Assembly (NCBI RefSeq): GCF_042654365.1
Contig: NZ_JBHSGG010000023.1
Coordinates: forward strand, 1 to 64,000
Reading direction: 5' to 3'
Length of the DNA stretch: 64,000 nt
DNA from: Coralloluteibacterium thermophilum
GTDB lineage: Bacteria > Pseudomonadota > Gammaproteobacteria > Xanthomonadales > Xanthomonadaceae
Made by a program: the position numbers and the translations under genes. The notes under the pieces were generated by a model that was not told the origin of the DNA, did no database searches, and was given only the letters and a program-made list of their open reading frames with translations. Position 1 is the stretch's first letter; the number at the start of each line of letters is the position of its first letter. Positions 50,523 through 58,694 of the stretch are shown in pieces.

Positions 50523-51341
50523 TCAGAACGCCGCCGCGTACCCGCTCTCGACGATGCGCTTCTGCAGGGCCTCGGCGACCTTGAGGTTGCCGGCCACGAT
50601 CTGGCGGCTCGCGGCGCCGGTGGTGTCGATGAGCTTGGCGGTGCCGCCGCGGAAGTCGGTGACCTTGCCGCCGGCCTCGCGCACCAGCAGCACGCCGGCG
50701 GCGATGTCCCACGCCTTCACGCCGGCCTCGAAGTAGGCGTCGGCACGGCCGCAGGCCACGTAGGCGAGGTCGAGGGCGGCCGAGCCGGTGCGACGGACGT
50801 CCTCGGCGGTGGCGAGCAGGTCGCCGATGGTCGCCAGGTGCGGCGCGACGCGCTCGCGCTCGCGCGGCGGGAAGCCGGTGATGATGGTGCAGCCTTCCAG
50901 ATCCTTGCGTTCGGCGACGCGGATCTTCTTCTCGTTGAGCTGGGCGCCCGAGCCGCGGCTGGCGGTGAAGATGTCGTTGCGGATCGGGTCGTAGATCACC
51001 GCGTGCTGCGGCTCGCCGTTCTCGACCAGGGCGATGGACACGCAGAAGTGCGGGAAGCCGCGCAGGAAGTTGCTGGTGCCGTCCAGCGGATCGATCACGA
51101 AGATGCTGGAGCGGCCCTTGCCGACGATGCCGCCCTCCTCGCCGAGGAAGCCCGCGTCCGGGTAGGCGCGGCGCAGCTCGCGGATGATCTCGGCCTCGGC
51201 CAGCGAATCGACCTCGCTCGCATAGTCCTGCCGGGCCTTCTCGACGATCTTGAGGCTGTCGAGCTTGGCCATGTTGCGGAGGATCACGTTGCCGGCCTGA
51301 CGGGCGGCCTTGACCATGACGTTGACGGCAGGCTTGAGCAT
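50523..51341 (-). CDS. suhB: Inositol-1-monophosphatase SuhB
   Basis: A 272-residue protein from ATG 51341. Metal and catalytic motifs: FLGEEGG, VIDPLDGTSNFLRGFPHFCV (DPxDGT) and AWDIAAGVLLVREAGG (WDxAAG). In gammaproteobacteria SuhB both hydrolyses inositol monophosphate and acts in rRNA antitermination complexes. It diverges from trmJ, the usual neighbour, with 154 bp between the starts. Confidence 0.96.
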   Translation of the reverse strand: MLKPAVNVMVKAARQAGNVILRNMAKLDSLKIVEKARQDYASEVDSLAEAEIIRELRRAYPDAGFLGEEGGIVGKGRSSIFVIDPLDGTSNFLRGFPHFCVSIALVENGEPQHAVIYDPIRNDIFTASRGSGAQLNEKKIRVAERKDLEGCTIITGFPPRERERVAPHLATIGDLLATAEDVRRTGSAALDLAYVACGRADAYFEAGVKAWDIAAGVLLVREAGGKVTDFRGGTAKLIDTTGAASRQIVAGNLKVAEALQKRIVESGYAAAF

Positions 51342-51495
51342 GCGGGGGGACCGATTCGCGGATGGAAAGGAGCGCCGGCGCGTGCCGCCGGGAACTGCGC
51401 AGTCTAGCAGGTCGCGAGGCAAGGCCGGCGGCGGGCCGTACACTATGCGGCCGGACGTCGCCGCGACGTCGCCGCGTTCCTCGACCCGCCGCACC

Positions 51496-52254
51496 ATGCC
51501 CCACGACATCCGTTTCGTCCTCGTCGGTACCCAGCATCCCGGCAACATCGGTTCCGCCGCCCGTGCGATGAAGACGATGGGGCTGTCGCGCCTGAGCCTG
51601 GTCGCGCCGTCGAAGTTCCCGCATGCCGAGGCCAGCGCCATGGCCGCCGGCGCCGACGACCTGATGGAGGCGGCGTCCGTGCATGCGGACCTGCCGGAGG
51701 CGCTGGCCGACTGCGTGACGGTGTTCGGGTGCACCGCGCGCAGCCGCCGCGTGCAGCTGCCCGAGCTGACGCCGCGCGAGGCGGCCGGCCGCATCCTGGA
51801 GGCGGCGCGGCAGGGGCCGGTCGCCCTGGTGTTCGGGCGCGAGCGCACGGGCCTCACCAACGAGGAGCTGATGCGCTGCGACGTCGCCATCCACATTCCG
51901 TCGGACCCGACCTTCAGCTCGCTCAACCTCGCCGCCTCGGTGCAGGTGCTGGCCTACGAACTGCGCCTGGCGCTGCTCGCGGAGGGCGAGGCCGAGGCGG
52001 CGCCGGTCGCGGGCGAGGAGGGCGAGGGCCCGGCGCCGCAGGCGGAACTGGAGCGCTTCTTCGAGCACCTGGCGCAGGCGCTGGACGACATCGATTTCCA
52101 CAAGAAGCGCGCGCCGGACACGGTGATGCGCCGGCTCCGCAGGCTGTTCTCGCGGGCACGTCCGGAGTCGCGCGAGCTGCGCATCCTCCGCGGCATCCTG
52201 GCCGACGCGCAGCGCATGGCGCGGCTCGCGCGGCAGACCGACCGCGACGCCTGA
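51496..52254 (+). CDS. trmJ: tRNA (cytidine/uridine-2'-O-)-methyltransferase TrmJ
   Basis: A 252-residue protein from ATG 51496. The SPOUT core has FVLVGTQHPGNIGSAARAMK (motif 1), GPVALVFGRERTGLTNEELM (motif 2) and IPSDPTFSSLNLAASVQVLA (motif 3, trefoil knot). A C-terminal helical domain ends LRGILADAQRMARLA. It 2'-O-methylates position 32 of tRNAs. An acidic linker (EGEAEAAPVAGEEGEG) precedes the C-terminal part. Confidence 0.96.
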   Translation: MPHDIRFVLVGTQHPGNIGSAARAMKTMGLSRLSLVAPSKFPHAEASAMAAGADDLMEAASVHADLPEALADCVTVFGCTARSRRVQLPELTPREAAGRILEAARQGPVALVFGRERTGLTNEELMRCDVAIHIPSDPTFSSLNLAASVQVLAYELRLALLAEGEAEAAPVAGEEGEGPAPQAELERFFEHLAQALDDIDFHKKRAPDTVMRRLRRLFSRARPESRELRILRGILADAQRMARLARQTDRDA

Positions 52255-52393
52255 GCGCAGCCTGCGCGCCCGCCCGTCCGGGCCACGCCAGGCCCAGGTC
52301 CGGTAGCTTCCCCGACCGCCAAAGAGCCGTGACGCTCCGCCTGCCGATGGGCTAGGCTGCGCGGCACATTCCCGCACCCGCCGGACGCACCAC

Positions 52394-53332
52394 GTGGGCA
52401 GCACGCATCGACCGGATCCACTCGCCGTCTGCAGACGCTGGCTGGTCGCGTTCCTTCTCGTCCTTGGCGCCGTCCCCGCCGTGCGGGCGGACGACGGCGT
52501 GCTGGTCCTGGGGCGCATCACCGACGACCCCAAGGCGCACTACGACCAGCTCCGGCCGCTGCTGGACTACGTGGTCGCGCGCCTGCACGACGTGGGCATC
52601 CACGAGGGACGCGTGCTCATGGCGCGCGACTCGCACCAGATGGAGAGCTACCTGCGGCGCGGCCGGGTCGACTGGGTGACCGAGACCGGCGGCATGGCGG
52701 TGCTGCTCGCCGCCCGCGCCGGGGCGCGGCCGCTGCTGCTCACCGAGCGCAACGGCGTGCGGAGCTACCGCACCGTCTACGTGGCCCGGCGCGACGCCGG
52801 CATCGCGTCGTTCGACGACATCCTCGGGCGTTCGGTCGCGATGCAGACCCCGTCCTCGACCAGCGCCTACTTCGTGCCGGCCGCCGAGTTCCTGCGCCGC
52901 GGGATGGTGCTGGAGATCCTGCTCTCGCCCATGGACCGGGTCGCCGCGGACGAGGTCGGCTACGTGTTCGCGCGCACCGAGACCAACATCGCGACCTGGG
53001 TGCACAAGGGCATGGTCGACGTCGGCGTGATGAGCGATCTCGACTGGGCCGATCCCCGCCGCGTGCCCGAGACCTACCGCGAGGACCTGCTCGTGTTCGC
53101 GCAGTCCGAGCCCTATCCGCGCGGGATCGAGCTGGTGCGCGGGGGGCTGGCCCCGGCGGTGGAGGCGCGCCTGCGCGAGGTCCTGCTCGATGCGCCGCAC
53201 GACGAGGAGGGGCGCGAGGCCCTGCGCCACTTCTTCGGCACCACCGCCTTCCGGCCGCTGGACGAGGAGGCGAGGGCGGCGCTGCGGCGGCTGGGCGAGG
53301 ACGTCGAACTCGTGCACGGGGCGCTCGAATGA
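52394..53332 (+). CDS. PhnD-like periplasmic binding protein coupled to the GGDEF-EAL gene
   Basis: A 312-residue protein from GTG 52394 with a signal peptide (cleavage near AVRADD). Fold landmarks of the phosphate/phosphonate-type (PhnD) type 2 binding family: LVLGRITDDPKAHYDQLRPL, the hinge VDWVTETGGMAVLLAAR, GRSVAMQTPSSTSAYFVPAA and MVDVGVMSDLDW. No permease or ATPase is adjacent; instead the stop overlaps the start of a membrane GGDEF-EAL protein (ATGA). It therefore more likely serves as the sensor subunit of a signalling pair than as a transporter component. Confidence 0.85.
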   Translation: MGSTHRPDPLAVCRRWLVAFLLVLGAVPAVRADDGVLVLGRITDDPKAHYDQLRPLLDYVVARLHDVGIHEGRVLMARDSHQMESYLRRGRVDWVTETGGMAVLLAARAGARPLLLTERNGVRSYRTVYVARRDAGIASFDDILGRSVAMQTPSSTSAYFVPAAEFLRRGMVLEILLSPMDRVAADEVGYVFARTETNIATWVHKGMVDVGVMSDLDWADPRRVPETYREDLLVFAQSEPYPRGIELVRGGLAPAVEARLREVLLDAPHDEEGREALRHFFGTTAFRPLDEEARAALRRLGEDVELVHGALE

Positions 53333-55569
53333 GCGCGAAGCGCGAGGACGCGCCCGAGGGCGCGACGCGCGTACGACGCCCGCGGCTCGGCCTGTCGATG
53401 CGCTTCGGCCTGCTGCTGGTCGGGGCGCTGCTGTTGCTCGTCGTGGCCGCCGGCCTGCTGTGGTACCAGCAGACCCGCAGCGTCGCCGAGGTCGTGCGGG
53501 AGGGAACCGCCTCCCTGCGCGAGCTCGCCTTCGAGAGCCTGGAGGAGCGGGGACAGGGGCAGGCGGCCCAGATCGCCGACAGCCTCGCGAATCCGCTGTA
53601 CTACTTCGACCTCGCGGTGGTGGGCGACCAGATCGGCGCGCTCAAGGCGCAGGCCGACGTCGCCTACGTCTACGTCTACGACCGCGAGGGACGGGTCATC
53701 CACGACGGCAGCCGCGGCATCTCGACCTACGGCCAGCCCATGGACGATCCGCTCGCGTTCCGGTCGGTCGTCTCCGACGGGCCGGTCGTGCAGTGGTCGC
53801 CGGAGATCATGGACGTCGCGCATCCGATCACTCTCGGCAGCGAGCGCCTGGGCGGCGTCCGCATCGGCTACGGGCTGGCGCGCATCGCCGAGAGCCAGGC
53901 GAACGCGCAGCGGGCGCTGGCGGAACGCCTGCACGCGCTCGGGCGGCAGCAACTGGTGCTGGAGACGGGCCTGGTCGGGCTCGCGGTGATCGTGACCCTG
54001 CTGCTGTCGCTCTTCGTGGAGCGCGCCTTCGTGCGCCCGGTGCGGCGGCTGGCCGACACCGCGCGGGAGATCGAGGCCGGCCGCTTCGAGGCCGCGGCCG
54101 CCATGGCCGGGCAGCACGACGCGCGGCGCCACGACGAGATCGGCGACCTGGTGCGCGCCTTCGGCCGCATGAGCGAGAGCGTCGCGCGCCATGATCGCGA
54201 CATCCGCACCCTGGCCTTCAGCGACGCGCTCACGGGCCTGCCCAACCGCTACGCCTTCCGCGAGCTGCTCGACGAGAGCCTGCAGGCCCGGCAGAACGCC
54301 GGCGACGAGCTCGCGCTGCTGTTCATCGACCTCGACGACTTCAAGCGCATCAACGACACGCTCGGGCACGACGCGGGCGACGACGTGCTGGAGCACTTCG
54401 CCGCGCGCATCGACGCCTGCCTCCGCCGTGCCGGCCTGGAGAACGCGCGGCTGGCGCGCTTCGGCGGCGACGAGTTCATCGCCTTCGCGACCGGACGCGA
54501 GATGCGTACCCATGCCGCCCAGCTCGCCGAGGCGATCATCGAGGTGCTGCAGCGGCCCTTCGAGGTCCGCGGCGCGCGGGTGCACCTGAGCGCCTCCATC
54601 GGCATCGCGCTCTACCCGCACGACGCCACCAGCACCGTGGTCCTGCTCAAGAGCGGCGACGTGGCGATGTACCAGGCCAAGGTCGCCGGCAAGAGCTGCT
54701 ATCGCTTCTACAGTCGCGCCATGGACCAGGCGGTCGAGCGGCGCATGCGCATGGAGCAGGACCTGCACGGCGCCTGGGAGCGCGGGGAGCTCAGCGTCGA
54801 GTACCAGCCGATCTACCAGCTCGCCGACGGCCGCATGGTCGGGGCGGAGGCCCTGCTGCGCTGGGCGCACCCGCGCCAGGGGCGGATCCCGCCGTCGGTC
54901 TTCATCGACGTCGCCGAGCAGAGCGGGCTCATCGAGCAGCTCGGCCGGCACGTGCTCGAACGCGCCTGTGCCGACGCCGTGCGCTGGGGCGAGGCCATGC
55001 CCGACCAGCCGCCCTTCGTGGCGGTGAACGTCTCGGCCAGGCAACTGCGCGGCGGCGGACTTCCAGAGGTGGTGGCCAACGCGCTGGCCGCGGCCGGGCT
55101 CGACGCCGCCCGCCTGCACGTGGAGCTGACCGAGACCGCGGTGCTGGGCGACGAGCTCCAGGCCGGCTCCCTGCTGGCGCGGCTGCGCAGCAGCGGCGTG
55201 AAGGTGTGGCTCGACGACTTCGGCACCGGCTTCTCCGGGCTCAGCCACCTGCGGCGGGTGCCGGTGGACGGCGTCAAGATCGACCGCAGCTTCGTCGCCG
55301 ACGTGCTCCGCGACCCCGACGACCTCGCCCTGACCTCGGCCATCATCGCGATGGCCCATTCGCTCGGCATCACCGTGGTCGCCGAGGGCGTCGAGAACGA
55401 AGGCCAGCACGACGTGCTGCGCGAACGCGGCTGCGACCTCGCCCAGGGCTACTGGCTCGGACGCCCGATGAGCGCCGACGCGCTGATGCTGCAGATGCGC
55501 ACCCCGGCGCAGGGCATCGCGTCGATCGGGGAGGGGCTGGCGGGCTTGAGGAGTGAGTGGGAGGAGTGA
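53329..55569 (+). CDS. Membrane GGDEF-EAL protein with periplasmic sensor and HAMP domain
   Basis: A 746-residue protein. TM1 (residues ~24-45) and TM2 (~213-235) bracket a periplasmic domain with DVAYVYVYDREGRVIHDGSR. A HAMP segment (VRPVRRLADTAREIEAGRFE) leads to a complete diguanylate cyclase (intact GGDEF at 379-383; TGLPNRYAF) and a complete phosphodiesterase (EAL at 507-509; NVSARQ, WLDDFGTGFSGLSHLRRVPV, VVAEGVENE). Both catalytic signatures look intact, so the net activity depends on regulation. Coupling to the upstream binding protein suggests ligand-controlled c-di-GMP turnover. The last codons lie in a GAG-type repeat. Confidence 0.95.
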   Translation: MSAKREDAPEGATRVRRPRLGLSMRFGLLLVGALLLLVVAAGLLWYQQTRSVAEVVREGTASLRELAFESLEERGQGQAAQIADSLANPLYYFDLAVVGDQIGALKAQADVAYVYVYDREGRVIHDGSRGISTYGQPMDDPLAFRSVVSDGPVVQWSPEIMDVAHPITLGSERLGGVRIGYGLARIAESQANAQRALAERLHALGRQQLVLETGLVGLAVIVTLLLSLFVERAFVRPVRRLADTAREIEAGRFEAAAAMAGQHDARRHDEIGDLVRAFGRMSESVARHDRDIRTLAFSDALTGLPNRYAFRELLDESLQARQNAGDELALLFIDLDDFKRINDTLGHDAGDDVLEHFAARIDACLRRAGLENARLARFGGDEFIAFATGREMRTHAAQLAEAIIEVLQRPFEVRGARVHLSASIGIALYPHDATSTVVLLKSGDVAMYQAKVAGKSCYRFYSRAMDQAVERRMRMEQDLHGAWERGELSVEYQPIYQLADGRMVGAEALLRWAHPRQGRIPPSVFIDVAEQSGLIEQLGRHVLERACADAVRWGEAMPDQPPFVAVNVSARQLRGGGLPEVVANALAAAGLDAARLHVELTETAVLGDELQAGSLLARLRSSGVKVWLDDFGTGFSGLSHLRRVPVDGVKIDRSFVADVLRDPDDLALTSAIIAMAHSLGITVVAEGVENEGQHDVLRERGCDLAQGYWLGRPMSADALMLQMRTPAQGIASIGEGLAGLRSEWEE

Positions 55570-56199
55570 GAAACGAGGGCGGAGCAGCTGCGCCCAACTC
55601 CTTTCTCGCTCCTCCACCTCTCACTTCTCACCGCAAAAGCTCCTTCCCCCGCCTGCGGGGGAAGGCTGGGATGGGGGTGAAGCGCGCGCAGCGCGCTGCC
55701 TGGGAGTGAGGGAGGAGCGAGAAGCGAGAGGCGAGAAACGAGAAGTGAGAAACGAGAACGAGCAGTCGCCCCACTCGTTCTTCTCGCTCCTCGATCTCCA
55801 GCCTCTCGCAGCAGAAGCGCCCCCACCCCGACCCTCCCCCGCTTCGCAGGGGAGGGAGCTGGTTGGCCGAGGAGTTGAGTGGGGAGGAGTGAGAAACGAG
55901 GGCCAGTGCGCGCGCTTCCTCTCGCTCTCACTCCTCTTCGCGCACTTTTCGCTGCAAAAGCTCCTTCCCCCGCCCGCGGGGGAAGGCTGGGATGGGGGTG
56001 AAGCGCGCGCAGCGCGCTGCCTGAGGAGTGAGGGGAAGCGAGAAGCGAGAACGAGCAGTCGCCCCACTCGTTCTTCTCGCTCCTCGATCTCCAGCCTCTC
56101 GCAGCAGAAGCGCCCCCACCCCGACCCTCCCCTGCGAAGCGGGGGAGGGAGACGGCCACGCCGTTCCCCGTTCCCCGTTTCCCGGCCCCGGCCCAGGCC
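55561..56199. repeat. Complex heptamer/palindrome repeat block with internal duplication
   Basis: Between the GGDEF-EAL gene and asnB (630 bp, no gene). GAG-type heptamers (GAGAAGC, GAGAAAC, GAGAGGC) and their pyrimidine complements form long imperfect inverted repeats. Two blocks are duplicated: gcaaaagctccttccccc... at 55633-55703 and 55953-56023 (offset 320), and cgagaacgagcagtcgcccc... at 55753-55859 and 56046-56154 (offset 293). Within the second block a 23-bp hairpin core is present in opposite orientations in the two copies. The segment next to asnB is (CCCGTTC)n-like. Confidence 0.88.
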
Positions 56200-57885
56200 T
56201 CAATACGCCGCCAGGTGCACCGCTCGGACTGCGCGTCCCGAGGGATCGACGACGTCCTTCAGCGAAGGGTCCCACTCGATGGCGGCGGCGGTGGAGCAGG
56301 CGACCGAGGGGCCGCCGGGGACGAGGCGCGCGGCCCAGTCCTGGGGATAGTGGCGGTGGAAGAGGTCGCGGTAGAGATAGGCTTCCTTGGTCGCCGGGGT
56401 GTTGTGGGGGAAGCGGGTGGCGGCTGCGGCGAGTGCCGCGTCGCTCACGGTCGCCTCGGCATGCGCCTTGAGCGAGTCGATCCAGGTGTAGCCGACGCCG
56501 TCGGAGAACTGCTCCTTCTGCCGCCAGAGCACGGCGTCCGGCAGATAGCCGGCGAAAGCCTCGCGCAGGAACTGCTTCTCGATGCGGCCGCGCGCGCTGC
56601 CCGACAGCTTGACCTCCGGGTCCAGCGACATCGCCGCGTCGATGAAGCCGCGGTCCAGGAAGGGCACCCGCGCCTCCACGCCCCACGCCGCCATGGACTT
56701 GTTCGCGCGCAGGCAGTCGTACAGGTGCAGGGCGTCGAGCTTGCGCACCGTCTCCTCGTGCAGCGCGCGCGCGTCGGGGGCCTTGTGGAAGTACAGGTAG
56801 CCGCCGAACAGCTCGTCCGAACCCTCGCCCGACAGCACCATCTTGATGCCCATCGCGCGGATGCGGCGCGCCATCAGGTACATCGGCGTGGAGGCGCGGA
56901 CGGTGGTCACGTCGTAGGTCTCGAGGTGGCGCACGACCTCGCTGAGGGCGTCGAGGCCCTCCTGCACGGTGAATTCGATGCTGTGGTGGACGGTCCCGAT
57001 GTGGGCGGCGACCTCGCGGGCCGCGGCGAGGTCGGGCGAACCCGGCAGGCCGATGGCGAAACTGTGCAGCTGCGGCCACCAGGCCTCGACCTGGCTGTCC
57101 TCCTCGACCCGGCGCGCCGCGTACTTCTTGGCGATGGCCGCCACCAGGGAGGAGTCGAGCCCGCCGGAAAGCAGCACGCCGTAGGGCACGTCGCTCATGA
57201 GGTGGCTCTTGACCGCGGCTTCCAGCGCATGCCGGACCGCGCCACGGTCCGAGGGTGCGCCGGCCACGGCGGCGTAGTCGCGCCACGCCGGCGCGTAATA
57301 GCGCTGCGGTGCCGGGACGTCCGAAGTCCAGAAGTGCCCGGGCGGGAACGCCTCGGCGTGCGTGCAGATGCCGGCCAGGGCCTTCACCTCCGAGGCCACG
57401 CACAGGCGGCCTTCGGCGTCGCGACCCCAGTACAGCGGGACGATGCCGATCGGGTCGCGCGCGATCAGCCAGCGGCCGGTCTCGGCGTCCCACAGCACGA
57501 AGGCGAACATGCCTTCCAGGCGCTCCAGCCACCGCGCGATGGCCGCCGGTTCGCTGCCGCTCCGGTACAGCGGCAGGATTACCTCGCAGTCGGAGTGGGT
57601 CTGGAAGGCGTAGCCGTCGGCGAGTTCGGCGTGCAGTGCGCGGTGGTTGTAGATCTCGCCGTTGACCGCCAGTACCTGCGCGCCGTCGGGGCTGCGCAGC
57701 GGCTGCGCCCCGGAGTCCACGCCGACGATGGCCAGCCGTTCGTGCACCAGCAGGGCGCGGTCGTCGAGGTGGACGCCCGACCAGTCCGGCCCGCGGTGGC
57801 GCATGCTGCGCGAGGCTTCGAGCGCCAGCGGGCGCAGGGCCGCGGCATCGCCGCGGATGTCGAGGAAGGCGAAGATCGAGCACAT
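56200..57885 (-). CDS. asnB: Asparagine synthase B (glutamine-hydrolysing)
   Basis: A 561-residue protein with the N-terminal nucleophile Cys2 after Met (MCSIFAFLD), the glutaminase block RHRGPDWSGV...NGEIYNHRALH, and the synthetase PP-loop YGVLLSGGLDSSLVAAIAKK followed by VLSGEGSDELFGGYLYFHKA. Full family length. It makes asparagine from aspartate, ATP and glutamine. The stop codon lies within the boundary of the repeat block (AGGCCTCAAT). Confidence 0.96.
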   Translation of the reverse strand: MCSIFAFLDIRGDAAALRPLALEASRSMRHRGPDWSGVHLDDRALLVHERLAIVGVDSGAQPLRSPDGAQVLAVNGEIYNHRALHAELADGYAFQTHSDCEVILPLYRSGSEPAAIARWLERLEGMFAFVLWDAETGRWLIARDPIGIVPLYWGRDAEGRLCVASEVKALAGICTHAEAFPPGHFWTSDVPAPQRYYAPAWRDYAAVAGAPSDRGAVRHALEAAVKSHLMSDVPYGVLLSGGLDSSLVAAIAKKYAARRVEEDSQVEAWWPQLHSFAIGLPGSPDLAAAREVAAHIGTVHHSIEFTVQEGLDALSEVVRHLETYDVTTVRASTPMYLMARRIRAMGIKMVLSGEGSDELFGGYLYFHKAPDARALHEETVRKLDALHLYDCLRANKSMAAWGVEARVPFLDRGFIDAAMSLDPEVKLSGSARGRIEKQFLREAFAGYLPDAVLWRQKEQFSDGVGYTWIDSLKAHAEATVSDAALAAAATRFPHNTPATKEAYLYRDLFHRHYPQDWAARLVPGGPSVACSTAAAIEWDPSLKDVVDPSGRAVRAVHLAAY

Positions 57886-57971
57886 CCGCCCACACTAACG
57901 GATGCATGCTGCGGTGCGCCATGCCGCCGGTCCGCGCGCCGGCCGGGGACCACCGTTCCGCGCCGCGAGGG

Positions 57972-58571
57972 TCAGCCCAGCAGGCGCTGGAGGAGCTGCA
58001 CGACCTCGTTGGACAGGAGGACGCAGGCGGCGATCTCGATGGCGCCGAGCGCCCAGGCGATGCCGAGGAGCACGCCGTCGCGTTCGATCAGGGCGAAGCA
58101 GTAGACCAGCAGGATCAGCCCGAACGGATAGTTCGTGAGCGGGATCGGCAGGGCGAGGAGGATGCCCAGGGCGATCAGCAGCAGCCCGGTGAACGCCTCG
58201 GTGCCGCGGGTGAACATGCGGTCGGCCCGCGGACGCGTCACGCGTTCGATCCTTGCGAGCCACGGCGCCATGCGGTCGCGGAAGCGGCGGATGCTGCCCC
58301 GCCGGATCCCGCGGCGCGCGAGGAAGCGCGGGATCCAGGGCCGCGGCAGCATCATCAGCATCTGCACGCCCACCAGGCTCACCAGCGGCCCGGCGACGGC
58401 GCCCACGCCGATCGGCAGCGGAATGAAGCTGAGGAGGGTCGCGGCCAGCAGCAGCACCCCGAAGGCGCGCGTGCTGAACTCGTCGAGCAGCCAGCCCAGC
58501 GTGATCGGGTCGTCGGGGTCGCCGGCGGCGACCGCGTCCAGGAGGACGCGGGTACTGATCTCGGGGGGCAT
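57972..58571 (-). CDS. ExoD-like membrane protein
   Basis: A 199-residue protein from ATG 58571; a TTG at 58601 could extend it by ten residues, and neither has a strong ribosome site. About four membrane helices with the ExoD-family layout: ITLGWLLDEFSTRAFGVLLL, FIPLPIGVGAVAGPLVSLVG, MMLPRPWIPRFLARRGI and LTNYPFGLILLVYCFALIER. ExoD proteins are linked to exopolysaccharide production and alkaline tolerance in rhizobia; the molecular role is unknown. Confidence 0.85.
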   Translation of the reverse strand: MPPEISTRVLLDAVAAGDPDDPITLGWLLDEFSTRAFGVLLLAATLLSFIPLPIGVGAVAGPLVSLVGVQMLMMLPRPWIPRFLARRGIRRGSIRRFRDRMAPWLARIERVTRPRADRMFTRGTEAFTGLLLIALGILLALPIPLTNYPFGLILLVYCFALIERDGVLLGIAWALGAIEIAACVLLSNEVVQLLQRLLG

Positions 58572-58629
58572 GCGCGGGGAGTCTCCGGTCCCTCGGCTCA
58601 AGGTCGCATGAACCGGCCATGCGCCGCGT

Positions 58630-58648
58630 CGCCCGGCAGGGCCGGGCG
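58630..58648 (-). terminator. GC-rich hairpin downstream of the CNNM/CBS gene
   Basis: An 8-bp stem CGCCCGGC / GCCGGGCG with an AGG loop, 47 bp after the CNNM/CBS stop on the minus strand. No T-run, so only a possible terminator. Confidence 0.35.
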
Positions 58649-58694
58649 CCCGTCGCGCCGTCCGCGGTGCCGTCCCGGGCGCATCCGCGGTGGC

